Shown piece by piece: positions 49,301 to 62,102 of a stretch of 64,000 nt of DNA. Both the position numbers and the translations under genes were made by a program. Under the pieces are notes generated by a model. That model ran no database searches. It was not told the DNA's origin and saw only the letters and a list, made by a program, of their open reading frames with translations. The number at the start of each line of letters is the position of its first letter. The first letter of the stretch is position 1. This DNA comes from Archegozetes longisetosus. Its lineage: Eukaryota > Arthropoda > Arachnida > Sarcoptiformes > Trhypochthoniidae. Where the stretch lies: positions 434,001 through 498,000 of the forward strand of contig JAEMBT020000007.1 of assembly GCA_018873245.2 (NCBI GenBank), written 5' to 3'.

Positions 49301-51460
49301 TTTTCTCCAAATATTTTCTAGCAAAATCTAATCCTAATCATCATCAGTGGTGAAAGATTCACAACAATAACAACTATTTGGTCTCTACTCATCATATTTT
49401 AAAGCCTCTCTTTTTTCTCTCTACCAATCTATCCGACTGTCACTCAATTGTTATTAAATAACTGCCATTTCGGTGATGTATCACCAAAAGCAAAAAAGGT
49501 TATAACAAACTGCTCACTGCGAACAACTTTTTTTCCTCTGCTAACTTGAATATATTTATGAGGTATAAAACTTAACGGAATGATGATAATGATTGCCTCA
49601 ATAGATTTTTTACTGATCGGATCAATGTTCTGATGGTCGCTGGCCTTCAAAACAAAAGTCATTGTGTAATATGAAGTATATGAGGAAAAAGTTTGATATT
49701 TTTTGCAATAATATTAAATCATGTATTTTCTCCCCTTTTTCAAAGTAGCAGTAAAAGGAAAACTTGACACTAAAACTATGATGTTAAAAAAAGTTCAGCA
49801 GCAAAAAAACCAGAAACCATTTAAGTCGACGGAATAAAATTCGAATAAAAGTTGTAAATAATGATTGAATCGCCTAAAACTTAACAAGTTTTTGACAATT
49901 AACATATTTTTTATTCTTTAATTCATTCAATTTATTACATGCCCATAGGTTGCAAAAATATCTAATGCATTTAGTAACTAAATCAAACACGTAAACACTT
50001 AAAGTATGATATAAAAATATTTGCCATAAAACTTCTGCTCTTAATATGTGTTTCAAAGCTATTATTTTATGCTTTTATCACATCTATTCGAAACAATTTG
50101 ATTTTCTATTAGCATAAGATCAAAGTTTCTCAATCAATCAGACACTTTAAGAGTTGATCTTATCATTTGATTTATTTTCATAACTAATTATAAGACGGTC
50201 AAAATGTGTAACATTCAAACAATGAGAGATTAGTGAACAATCAATTTTAATGACAAATCAGGATAGAATTAATGAATTCTTTTTATCAAGATATGAATAA
50301 AACATTTCTACTGCTAAAAAGAACACCATAGATAGGGGTTTAATAATTTATTTTGCAACCTAAATGCATTTATTCCCCGATACTCGAATGATGTTCTCGA
50401 ATCTGATTAAAATCTATGAATTCTTATGGTTACAAACATTTGAAATTTATCTACAGATTCAAAAATGGGCCAGTTTTACTCCTTATTCATTGATGGAACA
50501 ACCTCAATACAATCTTAAAACAAAAGACAACTCATGCTTCTGGACATAGCTGATTGTTTTCTAAATACTTAAGTGAATGGTGGCATAGCTATCTAGTTAA
50601 GTATATCTTGGTTCAATTATGATGAGTTCCTAATAAGAGAGAGAACAACGTTAAGTTCGTTATGTTAAATAAATTGTTATCGCGTTCAGAGCATGACTAA
50701 AGAATTTACGAACTGCATAACATATTCAATTTTGTGTTTTGTTCTTTTTTTGTAAGTAAAACTATTGATCCCATGTCATAATAAAATAAACATTCATATT
50801 ATAGGCTATTTTGAGGCATAGCATAAAAAATGCTTTAGAAATATAGCGAATGGAAAACTAGTTATTTGAACGATAAGTCGACAAATTATTGTTTACAGCC
50901 ATCACTATCAGTCAATAGCGAGAAAAAATGTTTTCAATATTATAATTATAATGCGATTGAAATGATGACCACTAAAAATAAGTAGTTATTTACCAATTTA
51001 TGGTTTTTGCTACGATTTCACGCTTTATTCCACTTAAATGTTTAAGAATGCAAACTACGAACAAGTGCAAAATTCTTAAACTTTTGCTCGAAATGTTTAT
51101 CTACACTTCTGTTCACTTCGAGCAAATCACTTCTAACCAAGTTTTCCTAAACCATTTTTATTTCAATATATTCAAATATTGAAATGAAAATGGTAGCTTT
51201 TTAACGACTTTGTTCGTGAAATTGACGTTGAGTCAATTTTGAAACTTCTTACACTTTTTGCACTTCTTTCACAATATGCTTGAATTGAATTAATAAGCGT
51301 TGAGCCATCAAATAATGAAGTATCAAAAAAAAAGTTAATTCAAGTTTTTATTTTGTAGGCAAACATTTTTTCGCTAAAATCCCTGACACATTAAAATGCT
51401 TTCGTTAAGAATTTTTATATGATAAAGAAAAAATATCCTTAACTTGAAATAGAGATACTG

Positions 51461-51490
51461 TAGTAGTAGTAATAATAATAATAATAATAT
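51461..51490. repeat. (TAG)n/(TAA)n trinucleotide microsatellite
   Basis: Three TAG units followed by about six TAA/AAT units, 30 bases in all. A simple repeat with no coding context. Confidence 0.85.
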
Positions 51491-53999
51491 TTACACGACT
51501 ACAACATTCCACTGCAAAAGTCAAAACGTTTTATTATTTAAGTGAATGAAAAAAGTTTGACATGTCATAAAGCAATTTATACGCTTCAAACAAATGCTGC
51601 ACTTAATTAAGTACACTCTTATTGAAGCCAATTCTTCAGCTCAGTATTCAATATCATCTCTAGTGTCAAAATAAAGTATTTCCAAAGAGGGATTAGTTTT
51701 CCAAAAGTTATTGACAATTGTCTCATAAAACCCAAATTACGCGAAGGTTTTTCATTACACTTAAGACAAGATAAACAAAATTTAAATGGGTTTTAGTATC
51801 GTTTAGTAACCTTGTATCCAAATCATTTTTTCTTAAGCATATTTTCGTAATTATAGTAATTTCTTATTAAGGCTTTTATCGAGTAGATTACAAAAATTGA
51901 TTATTCCACTACTGAGTGACATGAATTTTTCAACTGATTGACTAGAAAAATGAGTAAATACGTGAAAATGTGTTAATAAGGGATATGCATATTTGGAAGA
52001 CAGAAATGATCGAGTATTAGACCTCAACTGGAAAGACACTAAATTATAATTAACAGCTAAATATATAGCTTTTATTTGGGCAAAACGTGACGAGTTATTG
52101 AAAAAACAAGTTAAATAATAAAATTATATCTCATATACATTAATAACATATAATTTTATTGAAGTAAAAAAGAAATAATAAAAATGAAAGGAAAACACTA
52201 TCGCTTCAAAGTATGCAATTTTAATATCGGAAAAAAGGAGACATTTTGATCAATCAAAATGAAAGAAAAAGTTTGTGCATTAGATTTAAATGAACACTAA
52301 TTTTCTAGAGACAAACTCATTTTTTGCCCCATAACTGAGAACTAGCTCTTCATATTTGAGCATTCCTTCAGTATATAAGATATTTTGAGTGGGTTTTAAT
52401 CTATTGCATACCAGACATAATTTTGCGCATAAGTTATATATATTTTCTCTTATGCTGTCAGGGATTGGTCTCCGAGAGAAAAAAATGTGAATAAAAGAAT
52501 GTGCAAAATATAATAATTAAAATCTAATTTAATAAATAGTTTTTCCAGTCTTTTGTTTTTTGATGAGAAAATTATGCTTTAAATGACAGAGTAGAACGAG
52601 CGACCAAATTACCACAAGTTTAGCAAAATATTTCACAAATACATAAGAAAATTTATAAATTGCACTAAACTTGTCTACATTTTAAGTGTCAGTTAAGGTA
52701 TTTAGAAACATTAGAGGACAAATATTTGATTCAGTACTAATATTGGCAGAGCTTCAAAATTGATCTACATATCACTCGAGATACTAAATCATAAGTTAGT
52801 CTTCAAATCATAAACATTTGATCGAAGTTTGTATGTCTTTATTACTAATATATGTACGAAGCAAATAAAATAAATTCGAGGACTTACCTGAAAATTGCGG
52901 AAAAATATGTTTAACACTTATGTAAAGCACTGAAGAGTTTGATAGCACTCCCTCACAACTATTCCAATTTCACATCAGTTTTATTTCCACATAATTTTAA
53001 GCTATTTTTTACGTCAAAGTCTTAAATGATTTTTTTCTTCATTACATGAGAAACGCGTCAATGATTTTTTGTGAGAAAATACTAAAAAATTTTTAATTTA
53101 AAGCATAACTTCAATAATTTTTACGTCTCATTAATCATTTGATTGAAAAGCGATAATAAATAATATAATAGAAAGAGGTATAAAACACTTGACTGAACAA
53201 AACTTTTTGAGTATTTGTCACACAGAAAATAATACAAATTATTCTTCAAATTATAATAAGAAGAAAAACTAACGAAAAGTATGTGTTATGTCGTGAAAAA
53301 AATGTTCACACATTAACACAGGAGTAGAAAAACCTTTTTTCCGAAGAAAATAAATGACTTAAATCTTGTTATTTGTTGTTACTGTTGAACAAAATTATAA
53401 AAAATTTGTTGTCAAATATTTCACAACAGAATACGTTTTATTCGTTTCGAGATAAGAAACTTTTGCAAAAGTTAATCAAATATTTGTGAATTGGAAAATA
53501 ATCATTTGATAACTTTAGGATGATAACAGACAGTCTATTTATGGCCGAAAATGTGAGTTTACTTTTATTGGTGAGAAATATCGTTCACTACCTTTTCCTG
53601 ACATCGCGTTTAATAATAATGAAATAGTTTCCCAATCGTGAGAATTGGCACACTTTTTATCCGTTGCCCTTCACTTGGATAGTAAACTGACTGTTTCTTA
53701 CGCCCTTTTATTATTATTTTTATCAATAAAATAACTGAAAAACTTTTTTTCAACCATTTTTTTCTTCACATTTATTTCGGAGCAATATTTGAGTAGATAT
53801 TTAGGCGAAAATATTTATCTACAACAATAACCGTGAATTAATTGAGCGCACAATTGCATATAACAAATACATTGAGCACAAGTTTGTAAAAAAGTTTTCA
53901 AACTTTTTTTAAAACTATTTTCCAAATTAAATTCTTTAAGTAGAAAAAACAAATTCACACATACATGAAGTTAAGGTATGAAAACATTGGCACTTATTT

Positions 54000-56900
54000 G
54001 ACACACGAGTGAGAAGAAAAAATTTGCTGCATTGCTATTCATTGCTGTCTATGCATTATATTATACACACAGATATTTCTATCTCTCCTCTCCTGTTGAC
54101 TGTTCGCACACCAACTGAGAATTCAAGGCTGAATCTCAACAGACAATCTCCCGATCTCTTTAGTTAAGGTTAAAGAACAGAGAGGAGTCTTCGACGAGAT
54201 GTTTGAGAAAACCAGCTCTAGTAAGAAAAAAGAAGTCTTCACTCCTGACTATAGCCCGAGAAAGAGTCGAGTTTATTACTTTTAAACGGGCGCCAAATCT
54301 GTTTTTTTACTTTTTTGATTGACTTATACTTTAAAAGTCTGTTATGCGTTGAGCCCTATGTTTGCTTCCCAGAAATCGGATGATTGACTACTTGAAAAAC
54401 TTTGAAAAATTGGTATAACTCATGGCAAAAAAATCCAATACCTATTAATTATAATGAATTTATATTTTCTCATTTGGTAAATACCAGTAAATAAAATTTC
54501 CTATAATCTTTTTAAATCTTATATTCTTATAAACTGGTGAACAAATATTATAGACTCATCACTTGCGCAGATAATTTAGATTTATACTCGGAATGCAGTG
54601 AAAATATGTGCTCGCTTTATCTAGTGCTCACTTCAGAGAAAAAGATTGTTGCTGTGCTTTACATATGTCTAGATGTGCGATGAGAAACTCGATGGCGATG
54701 TGTCACAAAAGATCGACACAAAATAAAAATATATCCGGTATTCGACTGTTTTCAATTTTAAGCAAAGGAAGTCTAACTTGTAAGGAATGAAGAAAGGAGA
54801 TTAGTTGTCGTTCAGACTCACGTAAAGCTCTGCATAAAAAAGTCATTCATTTTTATTGATAGCTTAACTTTTGAATTGCCAGCAACAAATCATAAATTTT
54901 CACAAATATATCATAAATTTATTTAGTCTTTATTTAATTTATTCAACTTCAATGCTGAAGATATTTCAAAATAAATATATTTTAATTATATGTATTGCAT
55001 ATTATGTATAGGATGTATGGGACGTATAGAAAAAAATGATTCTTCACTTTCTTATTAACTTTGTGTCACTTATGTTTAACATCAGGCTATCTATGAGTTA
55101 TAACCTGTTTTGTTCAAACCTTTTTACTACTTATAAAAACCATAGAACCAATAAATATATTAACTATTAAAATAATAAGATCATGAATATGACGATCATT
55201 AAATCCTTCCTTCATTCTTGTTCAGTGGCGGTCCCTTTCATTACGTTTAGTTTGCAGAACAACAACAACAACAACAAGTCTAAAACAATTTTCGTAATTA
55301 ATTTGTCCACGAATTTCCGATTTCCCAACACTCAGGTCTAAAAGAATTTGCAAACATTGAGGAGCAATGCATTGTAAAAACGGGCCCAACAGTGAAATCC
55401 CTTCCCTTAGCCTGCAATGTGTTCACACTTATAGCCGAACAGCAGCTAAAATAGCGTTTATTTCATGATTACAACTGTTGGGTGAAGTTCTTCTGGCTTT
55501 TAGAAACTGTGATTCATAATCAGCCCGAAGGGTATATCTATTTTCTAAATGTTGAACCTTTTTCTTTAAAGATGGGAAGAAAATGCTTGTAAGAAAAGGT
55601 GAGACACTTTAATAACTGCATACAAGTTATGTATTAGTACTTATAATAGGCGTAACTTTTCGTGTAAAATAAAAGTGACTATAATTTCTTCTCTGGCTTT
55701 TTGAAAATTTCAATAAAAGTCAAGACTTTGTAGTTATTGTTCAGTAGGGTTCAAAATAAATTATTATTACTTAATAAGTTTTCTCAAAATAAGTTTGTAA
55801 GATTTTTATTAAAACTGTTTCATCACTATTTCAGATGGCAGTTTCTAAAAATTACTTTTATTTATACTGTTCATAAAATTGCTCACAAATAATCATCTGA
55901 ACGAAAATGGATTAGATTTGACTCTAAGTAATGAGAAATTTTTCATCACTGAAGAAATATTAATTTCAAGTGAAATAATGCGAACTTATTTCCTGAAGTA
56001 ATAAATAATGACATAATCTCTTTTCTTTATCCCATAATGAGGGCTGATTTCTCCCTCTTCTTAAGGATAGAACACATAATTATTTTCCACATATTATTTG
56101 CAAAATATTTACCAAATTCCTGGGCAAACGACAAAACTTTGAAACATTTTTCCCATGTGTGCCTTATATGGTATTGACTATCGATGTGGGAAAATTCAAT
56201 CTTTTCCCATCGCTCAATAATTACGCGTAGTTTTAATCAAATTTTAAAAATAACAAAACCCATAAATGATTGAAAAGACTTTGGTTTGATCACAACTATT
56301 GCATAACTCAACTAATAGATTTATAACAATCTAAGACTTTTTTACATTTCGGTGAGTGCTTATGGACCAAATTGTTTTACAGATGAGAGTTGACTGGATA
56401 TACCAAATTAAAGTTTTGTGCGATTTTTAGATAACGTATAGATCACGTTGAAAAAGATAGATTACTGTTTAAAGTGACTATAAGTTTAGTAAACATAAAA
56501 TTAACTTTTGATCAATAACTGATGACTTGAAACAAAAACTGATAGCCGCAAAAATTGCTAAATTCCAAAAATTGCTTCAAATCCTGTACAAAATCAAGCA
56601 TCCTATAATAGAGGGATGCTTGTTGTGAATTTTCTTAGAATGTATCGCTCGATTCTTTCCTGGGAGAAACCAAATTATATTCCTATCCCAAAAATAAATG
56701 TTAATATCATTCAGCAATTTCTATATTTTTTCTGGCAATTATGCATTAGAGCAGAGAATATGCGACAGTTGATCACCGATTCGGGGCTCTATTTTGGGGC
56801 CCATTTGGCGCCCGACAATTGTCCGCCTGAGGCTAACCCCTATGAGAAGATACCTTTTTCTAGTTCTACTTCTCCTTCAGGAGTCTATAGTCTTAAGTAT

Positions 56901-59900
56901 AGTTAGGAATCCATAGTTTTGTGCACTTTTGTTATTATTTTGGGTGCTATTGAATATCTACTAGTCTCATATCTAGTGGTAATAATGATAGGCATTCAAA
57001 ATGATTAGCAATCATAATAACCTTTCGAATTGTTATAACAAATGCAAATAACTACTCTTTGCCATCACTTAATTCGTTTGCAACTACTTTTTTATTCAGT
57101 CATTAAAGTTCATTATGACTTTTGGTCTGATTAACAATTAAATGATATATAAATTATCTTCAGAGACAGCCCTAATAGTCAGTACAGGTCTTGAATTATT
57201 CTGCCTGGCTTCAAAACAATTTTTCATTTTTCAATCTCCTATCAAAAATCATTATTTACTTAAATGAAAAGTTTATTTTCCTTTCTTTCAGACACTATTG
57301 ATTTCATCGAAACGTCCGAACAATTAAGTGGAACAGAATTGAAATGAAAATCTTTAAAACATAAATAAAGCTGTAATTATCGAGGCGTTAACACAATTAT
57401 AGACATAGTATTAATAGAAGCATTTCTTATAGTCATCTCTAATATAATTATTATTAAGGAGTGTATCGTAAAAATTGGGTAAAAAGTTTGATTAACAGTT
57501 AATTGAACCCAATAATAAGGGCTTATGCGAGAAGGCATTCCTTGGATTCCTGACTGTAATTATTATTACTGCCTATCCCTTAAAACATACATTCATTTAA
57601 TACGGATTTCCTTAAATTAAAATTTGTTTTGTCCATTAAATTCAATTTAGTTTATCTTTCAATTTATTTAACTGACAAAATAATTAGTATTTATTAGAAA
57701 ATCATCATTTAATGTAAACTTATGTTTATTCTGATAAGTAAATTTGATTAATGTTTGGCACAAATACTTGGCGTAACTTTTTTTCTTAAAAATTAATTAT
57801 TTTTTAAGTTATTGTTTAAGATTTCATTAAAAACCTTTTATGAGATTATTAGATATCAAATTAATAGTTGTTTATGTGCTCATTTGTTAGAAGTGCATTA
57901 ATTAACTTATTTTTGATCCCAAGAATAATGGTTTCGAGCTTTTAACAAAAATATTAAACTGACTTTGGGTTTGAAAAAGTTTGACTCAACCATTTTGATG
58001 ACCAAAATTAAGACTTTACTAGCTTTAAGGAATTTTCGTTAACGAACAGTAATTACTATAAAATAATAGTTGATTAATGTGTCGACAAAAACGATCAATT
58101 ATTGCGTATGGGGTCTAATTTCAAATCTAATAAAATTTATTTCATGAAGGATTTAACAGTAAAAAATTATTTGAGAATAGGACTCAGTAAATGCATTAAT
58201 AACTTACCGAAAACTTTGCGAGATAATCGCTGCTTACTTTTAGTAGACTTTACAATATCCGTAATAAACTCGATTATTGATTCATAAGTTTTAGATTGTA
58301 GATTCATTAAAGGGAATAGAATCAAAGTTTGACCATCTCATAATTGATTTTATCGTATTGGCTTAAGGTTATCAGATTGATCAAATTTTCTAAATTTAAT
58401 TATTTTACTCATACAAATAGTCTCAGAAGTATCAAAATGAACTTACTTTTCACTTCATACCACTTTTATAATTTTGATAAATTTAAAGTTCAATTTAAAT
58501 AAAAATTGAATTCTTTCGTACAACTTTTGAACGATTGATAAAAAAGAGTATGTTTTGTTATAATCATGTTATAAATATGTCTTTCGGTCACTAATTAAAT
58601 ATGAATTAATATTTGATTATTTTTTACTCATTCGCCAAATCGAAGTTTCCTTTGATAGACTCGTGTGTGATTGAGTAATGAGCCGATAGAGACTCTTGTA
58701 TTAGTTATTTCAAAACTTTAATTTATTCGATCAATAAGAAAAATAATTATGCATTCATCAGTATTGAATTTGTCAGCAAAATATATATTTAATAATGTGT
58801 TAATAAAAGAACGAAAGCTTTTTATCGGTGACTCACAAGTCTTATGAAAACATTTAATTTTTATTTGATGTCAGCTTTGAACTTATCAAAAATACGAGTG
58901 ATAAAAGTGAGCAATAAGTTCATTTTGACGCTTTGCGATCGATCCTATCTGTACGCTATAAATCCAATTTATTGAAGAAAAAATTGAGATTTCATTTGAC
59001 ATATCAATATTTATTACTAATGCCAGTGCTCAACTCGAAATTGAATTAAAAGCTTGCTTCAATGTTAATGGGAAACGATGGGGTCTTATTTGAAAAGTGC
59101 AATTCAATGCATACTGTTTGCATCGAACGAAGCGCTATCTGTTTGCTAAAAATCGAATATAAACTTTAATTCATTCCAAATCAAATGATTGGATTGATTT
59201 GAATCGTGTTTTGTAAAGTTCTTTCTGTATTTTTGACAGATTCCGCCGTAAGTTCTCTGTGGACAGAAGAACTATCAAATATTGGTTGAACAGGAGGTCT
59301 ACTTGCAGATATAAAAGAAGTCACTAAAACATACCAGAACTCAAGAGAAGACAGTGCACTTGGCTTTATTGCTATTGTAGAAAATTTGATTTTGTGTCAG
59401 ATACTATAACCCGAAAACCTTCCCCGGCGTAGCCCGATCGACAATTTTTCTGTTATTTGCGTCGAATAGTGTTCAGAAATGGTTAGTGTGCAAAAAATAC
59501 TGACAATTTCATAAGAAGAATAAGATCTGCTTCAAAAAATTTGACTTAGATTTTGTCAAAGAAGTATTACTAAAAGTTAGTGTCACTAAAAGAATCTGAA
59601 GATGTGCAGAATTGGGGCCACTATCAGTTGATCATTAGCTCACTCCTATTTCTTATATAATGCACATTTTTGGTACATATTTCATATTTTTCGAGAAACT
59701 CTATCGTAACTAAAAATGAATTAAAACATTGTCCAAATTTTGATTCACAGGACGTTATTGTGTACAACTTGTGTGATAGTAAAGAGAAAGCTAGTTTTAA
59801 ATTTTAAAAAATTGCAAATTTTGCTGTAGTTGGTCTATCTGGTCTACCAGAAATATTTTCCAAAAATTAGAATTTCTTATGAATGTAGCACACTTTCAGG

Positions 59901-60768
59901 TTTGAAGTCAATTTATTTTTAAAAAAATATAGCAGAAACATTTGAATCCGTTATAAGGTCTCCAGAATTTGTTTATTATGAAAGTTAATGTATTTCTGAA
60001 CTTACGACTAGCTATCAAATTATTAATAAAGCATATTCTAGGTTGATTTAGGTTATCGAATTAGAATTTCGACAGACTATGAGTTATCTATTCGACTACA
60101 TTTCGAAAGTCGATTCAAACTTTCTATATTTGACACAATTGTTGAAAACGTGACACTTTTTTGAAAATTTGAAAAACATTTAGTAACAGCGAGTTCCTAA
60201 AGAACTAAGTAAACAATTCGTATTAAGTTTTCGCCAAAGTTTGTTAATTTAAGAATAATGCTAATTAGTGGCAAACTATCACAGTTTATAACTGAAATTA
60301 CCATCATTGTACAATCAAGTCATAGACTATCAGATAAATAATTAATAAAGATTAAAAGTATCAGTCTTTTTCACAAAAACCTCTAAGTAAACTTTTATCG
60401 AGAAGGCAATTCAGATAATTTGAATTTGAATAAACAATTTGAAAACATAGTAATTATTGCCATGTTTCCAGATTGCTTTACCAGGTCTGAGTCATGAAAA
60501 ATGTCTGCTTGTAGTAACTTAAGCAAAACATTTTCGATGAATGATTCTTTGCTTTTAATTAAATTTTGTACAAAACTTGCTATGAAAATTGAAGCATAAC
60601 AACAACTGTAATAAAAATTTGTAATAATTATTAGGGAAGTTTATCAAGTTTTTCAACCCGTTTTTCAGCTCAAGTTAAACGTTAATACAGTAACCATAAC
60701 AACTGTTTAGGCAGCGCATGTCTTACACGGACTGCAACAAACGCACTTAGATAATAAGATATGTGAGA
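54000..60768. other. Intergenic region with scattered less AT-rich patches
   Basis: No confident gene. Three patches stand out from the AT-rich background. 54060-54310 and 55200-55450 could be promoters or 5' non-coding exons. 56600-56906 contains a 96-codon open frame with a Pro/Ser/Gly-rich second half. In 59225-59330 a short frame reads DRFRRKFSVDRRTIKYWLNRR, like a helix-turn-helix fragment. None has flanking evidence strong enough to call a gene. Confidence 0.35.
55258..55277. repeat. (AAC)n trinucleotide microsatellite
   Basis: Six to seven tandem AAC units in 20 bases, located inside a less AT-rich patch (about 55200-55450). No open frame gives it a coding role. Confidence 0.8.
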
Positions 60769-61252
60769 TATAGAGTAAGTGCTGCTCTCTGGTGGACTAG
60801 TCCAAAACTAAAAGTTCTCTTTTTCAAACTACAACACTTATTAAATATGTATTAATAGACAAGCTCTTTGGAAAAAATGATTCAAATGTCGAGTCACTCC
60901 AATGTTTTAATTGGCCGAACAATCCATTTGTTTATTGTTATTGAACTATTAAATTAATGTATCACAAATCACAACCATTTTTCGAATACATGAACCAAAA
61001 AATTGATTTGTGAAAGTTTTTCAATTTATTTGAGCTCAACTTATGACTCAGTTGTTTCATATTTTGTTACTACCTTACAAATAATGAAATCTAATTCGCG
61101 TATAAAATCAGAGTTCGTAATGAATTGAACAGTAACTGAAATGATGCATTGACATTTTGGCAAAATTAGTAGGCTATTTTGTGTTCTGAAAATCTATTGG
61201 TATGTTTAGTTTTAACTACGAACTTGTCCACCAGAGCAGCACTTACTCTGTA
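60769..61252. mobile_element. 480-bp MITE flanked by TA, Tc1/mariner-like
   Basis: Inverted ends at 60771-60801 and 61222-61250 read TAGAGTAAGTGCTGCTCT... and (reverse complement) CAGAGTAAGTGCTGCTCT.... They share about 28 bases with one mismatch and a two-base CT insertion, up to GGTGGAC. The dinucleotide TA flanks both ends (60769-60770 and 61251-61252), as expected for Tc1/mariner-type insertion at TA. The interior is AT-rich and non-coding, so the element is non-autonomous. Confidence 0.75.
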
Positions 61253-62102
61253 GAATCATTTGAACTCCATCACTATTACTACCGTAACATGTAGCTGGCA
61301 ACAAACAAGTGCCATCTATACTACAAATCATTGCTTTTAAGGAGCATACAGCTTATTCTCAGTATAGATACAAATAAACAAATTCAGCAATAATTGTGAC
61401 CTATCCCATTCACGTGATTATTATATTGACAATATTTGAAGAAAGGCCTGAGTTATAATGATCACTTCACTCTCCTTAAAGTTGAATTATTAAATTGCCT
61501 ATATGTGAGCCAGTATTATTTACAATGTGATTTAAGTGTAGTTTGAACTGAATGCATTGCAGAGGGCAGTGAAAAATTGGCAGCTGTATGTTACGTGAGT
61601 AATATCTCATATATATGTTGTATCTGACGCATCCATTACTGGTAAATATCAGCTTTCATTGCAATATCGAAGTGTAATAAAAAAATTTAGTCATACATTT
61701 TGTCTGTTTATCGTTTTATAACATATATTTTTTGCATATAAGATACAAATTGTAGAAAAAATTGGTATTGTTTCATATATATTCATCAAATATTGAATTG
61801 TGTGTCAATTTTTAACCTTTAAAATAATATTTTACTTATTATAACAAATTTTTAGCCTATTATTAGTGTTTAATTGAATAAATAACTGAAATATTGGTGA
61901 AGATTAAAAGCAATTTTTTAAATAAAAGGTTTGTACGGCTATGTAAATAATTTTTGTCATTAAATGGTCTCAATCATGTTTCATTTGACATGAACTTAAA
62001 TTTGTTCAGTTTTTGGTAAAGTCTCGCAGATTTTGTCCAGATTTCGGTTAACTCAAATGAATAAACATTTTTCAATTGTTTATTTAGAGTTTAACTATTG
62101 AA
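61253..62102. other. LITAF: Upstream region of the LITAF-like gene
   Basis: No coding sequence seen. TTTTCAATTGTTTATTTAG just before the LITAF-like ATG resembles a 3' splice site, so the gene probably has a non-coding first exon somewhere in this interval. I could not place the promoter. Confidence 0.4.

Larger units (their letters stand above)
42446..53999. other. Long AT-rich region, no gene seen
   Basis: About 11.5 kb upstream of the ankyrin-BTB coding start with no supported coding exon on either strand. Open stretches of 60-90 codons (for example 46891-47157 plus, 47146-47355 minus) lack motifs and splice context. The region may be intron if the ankyrin-BTB gene has a distal non-coding first exon. 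It contains the microsatellites listed separately. Confidence 0.4.
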
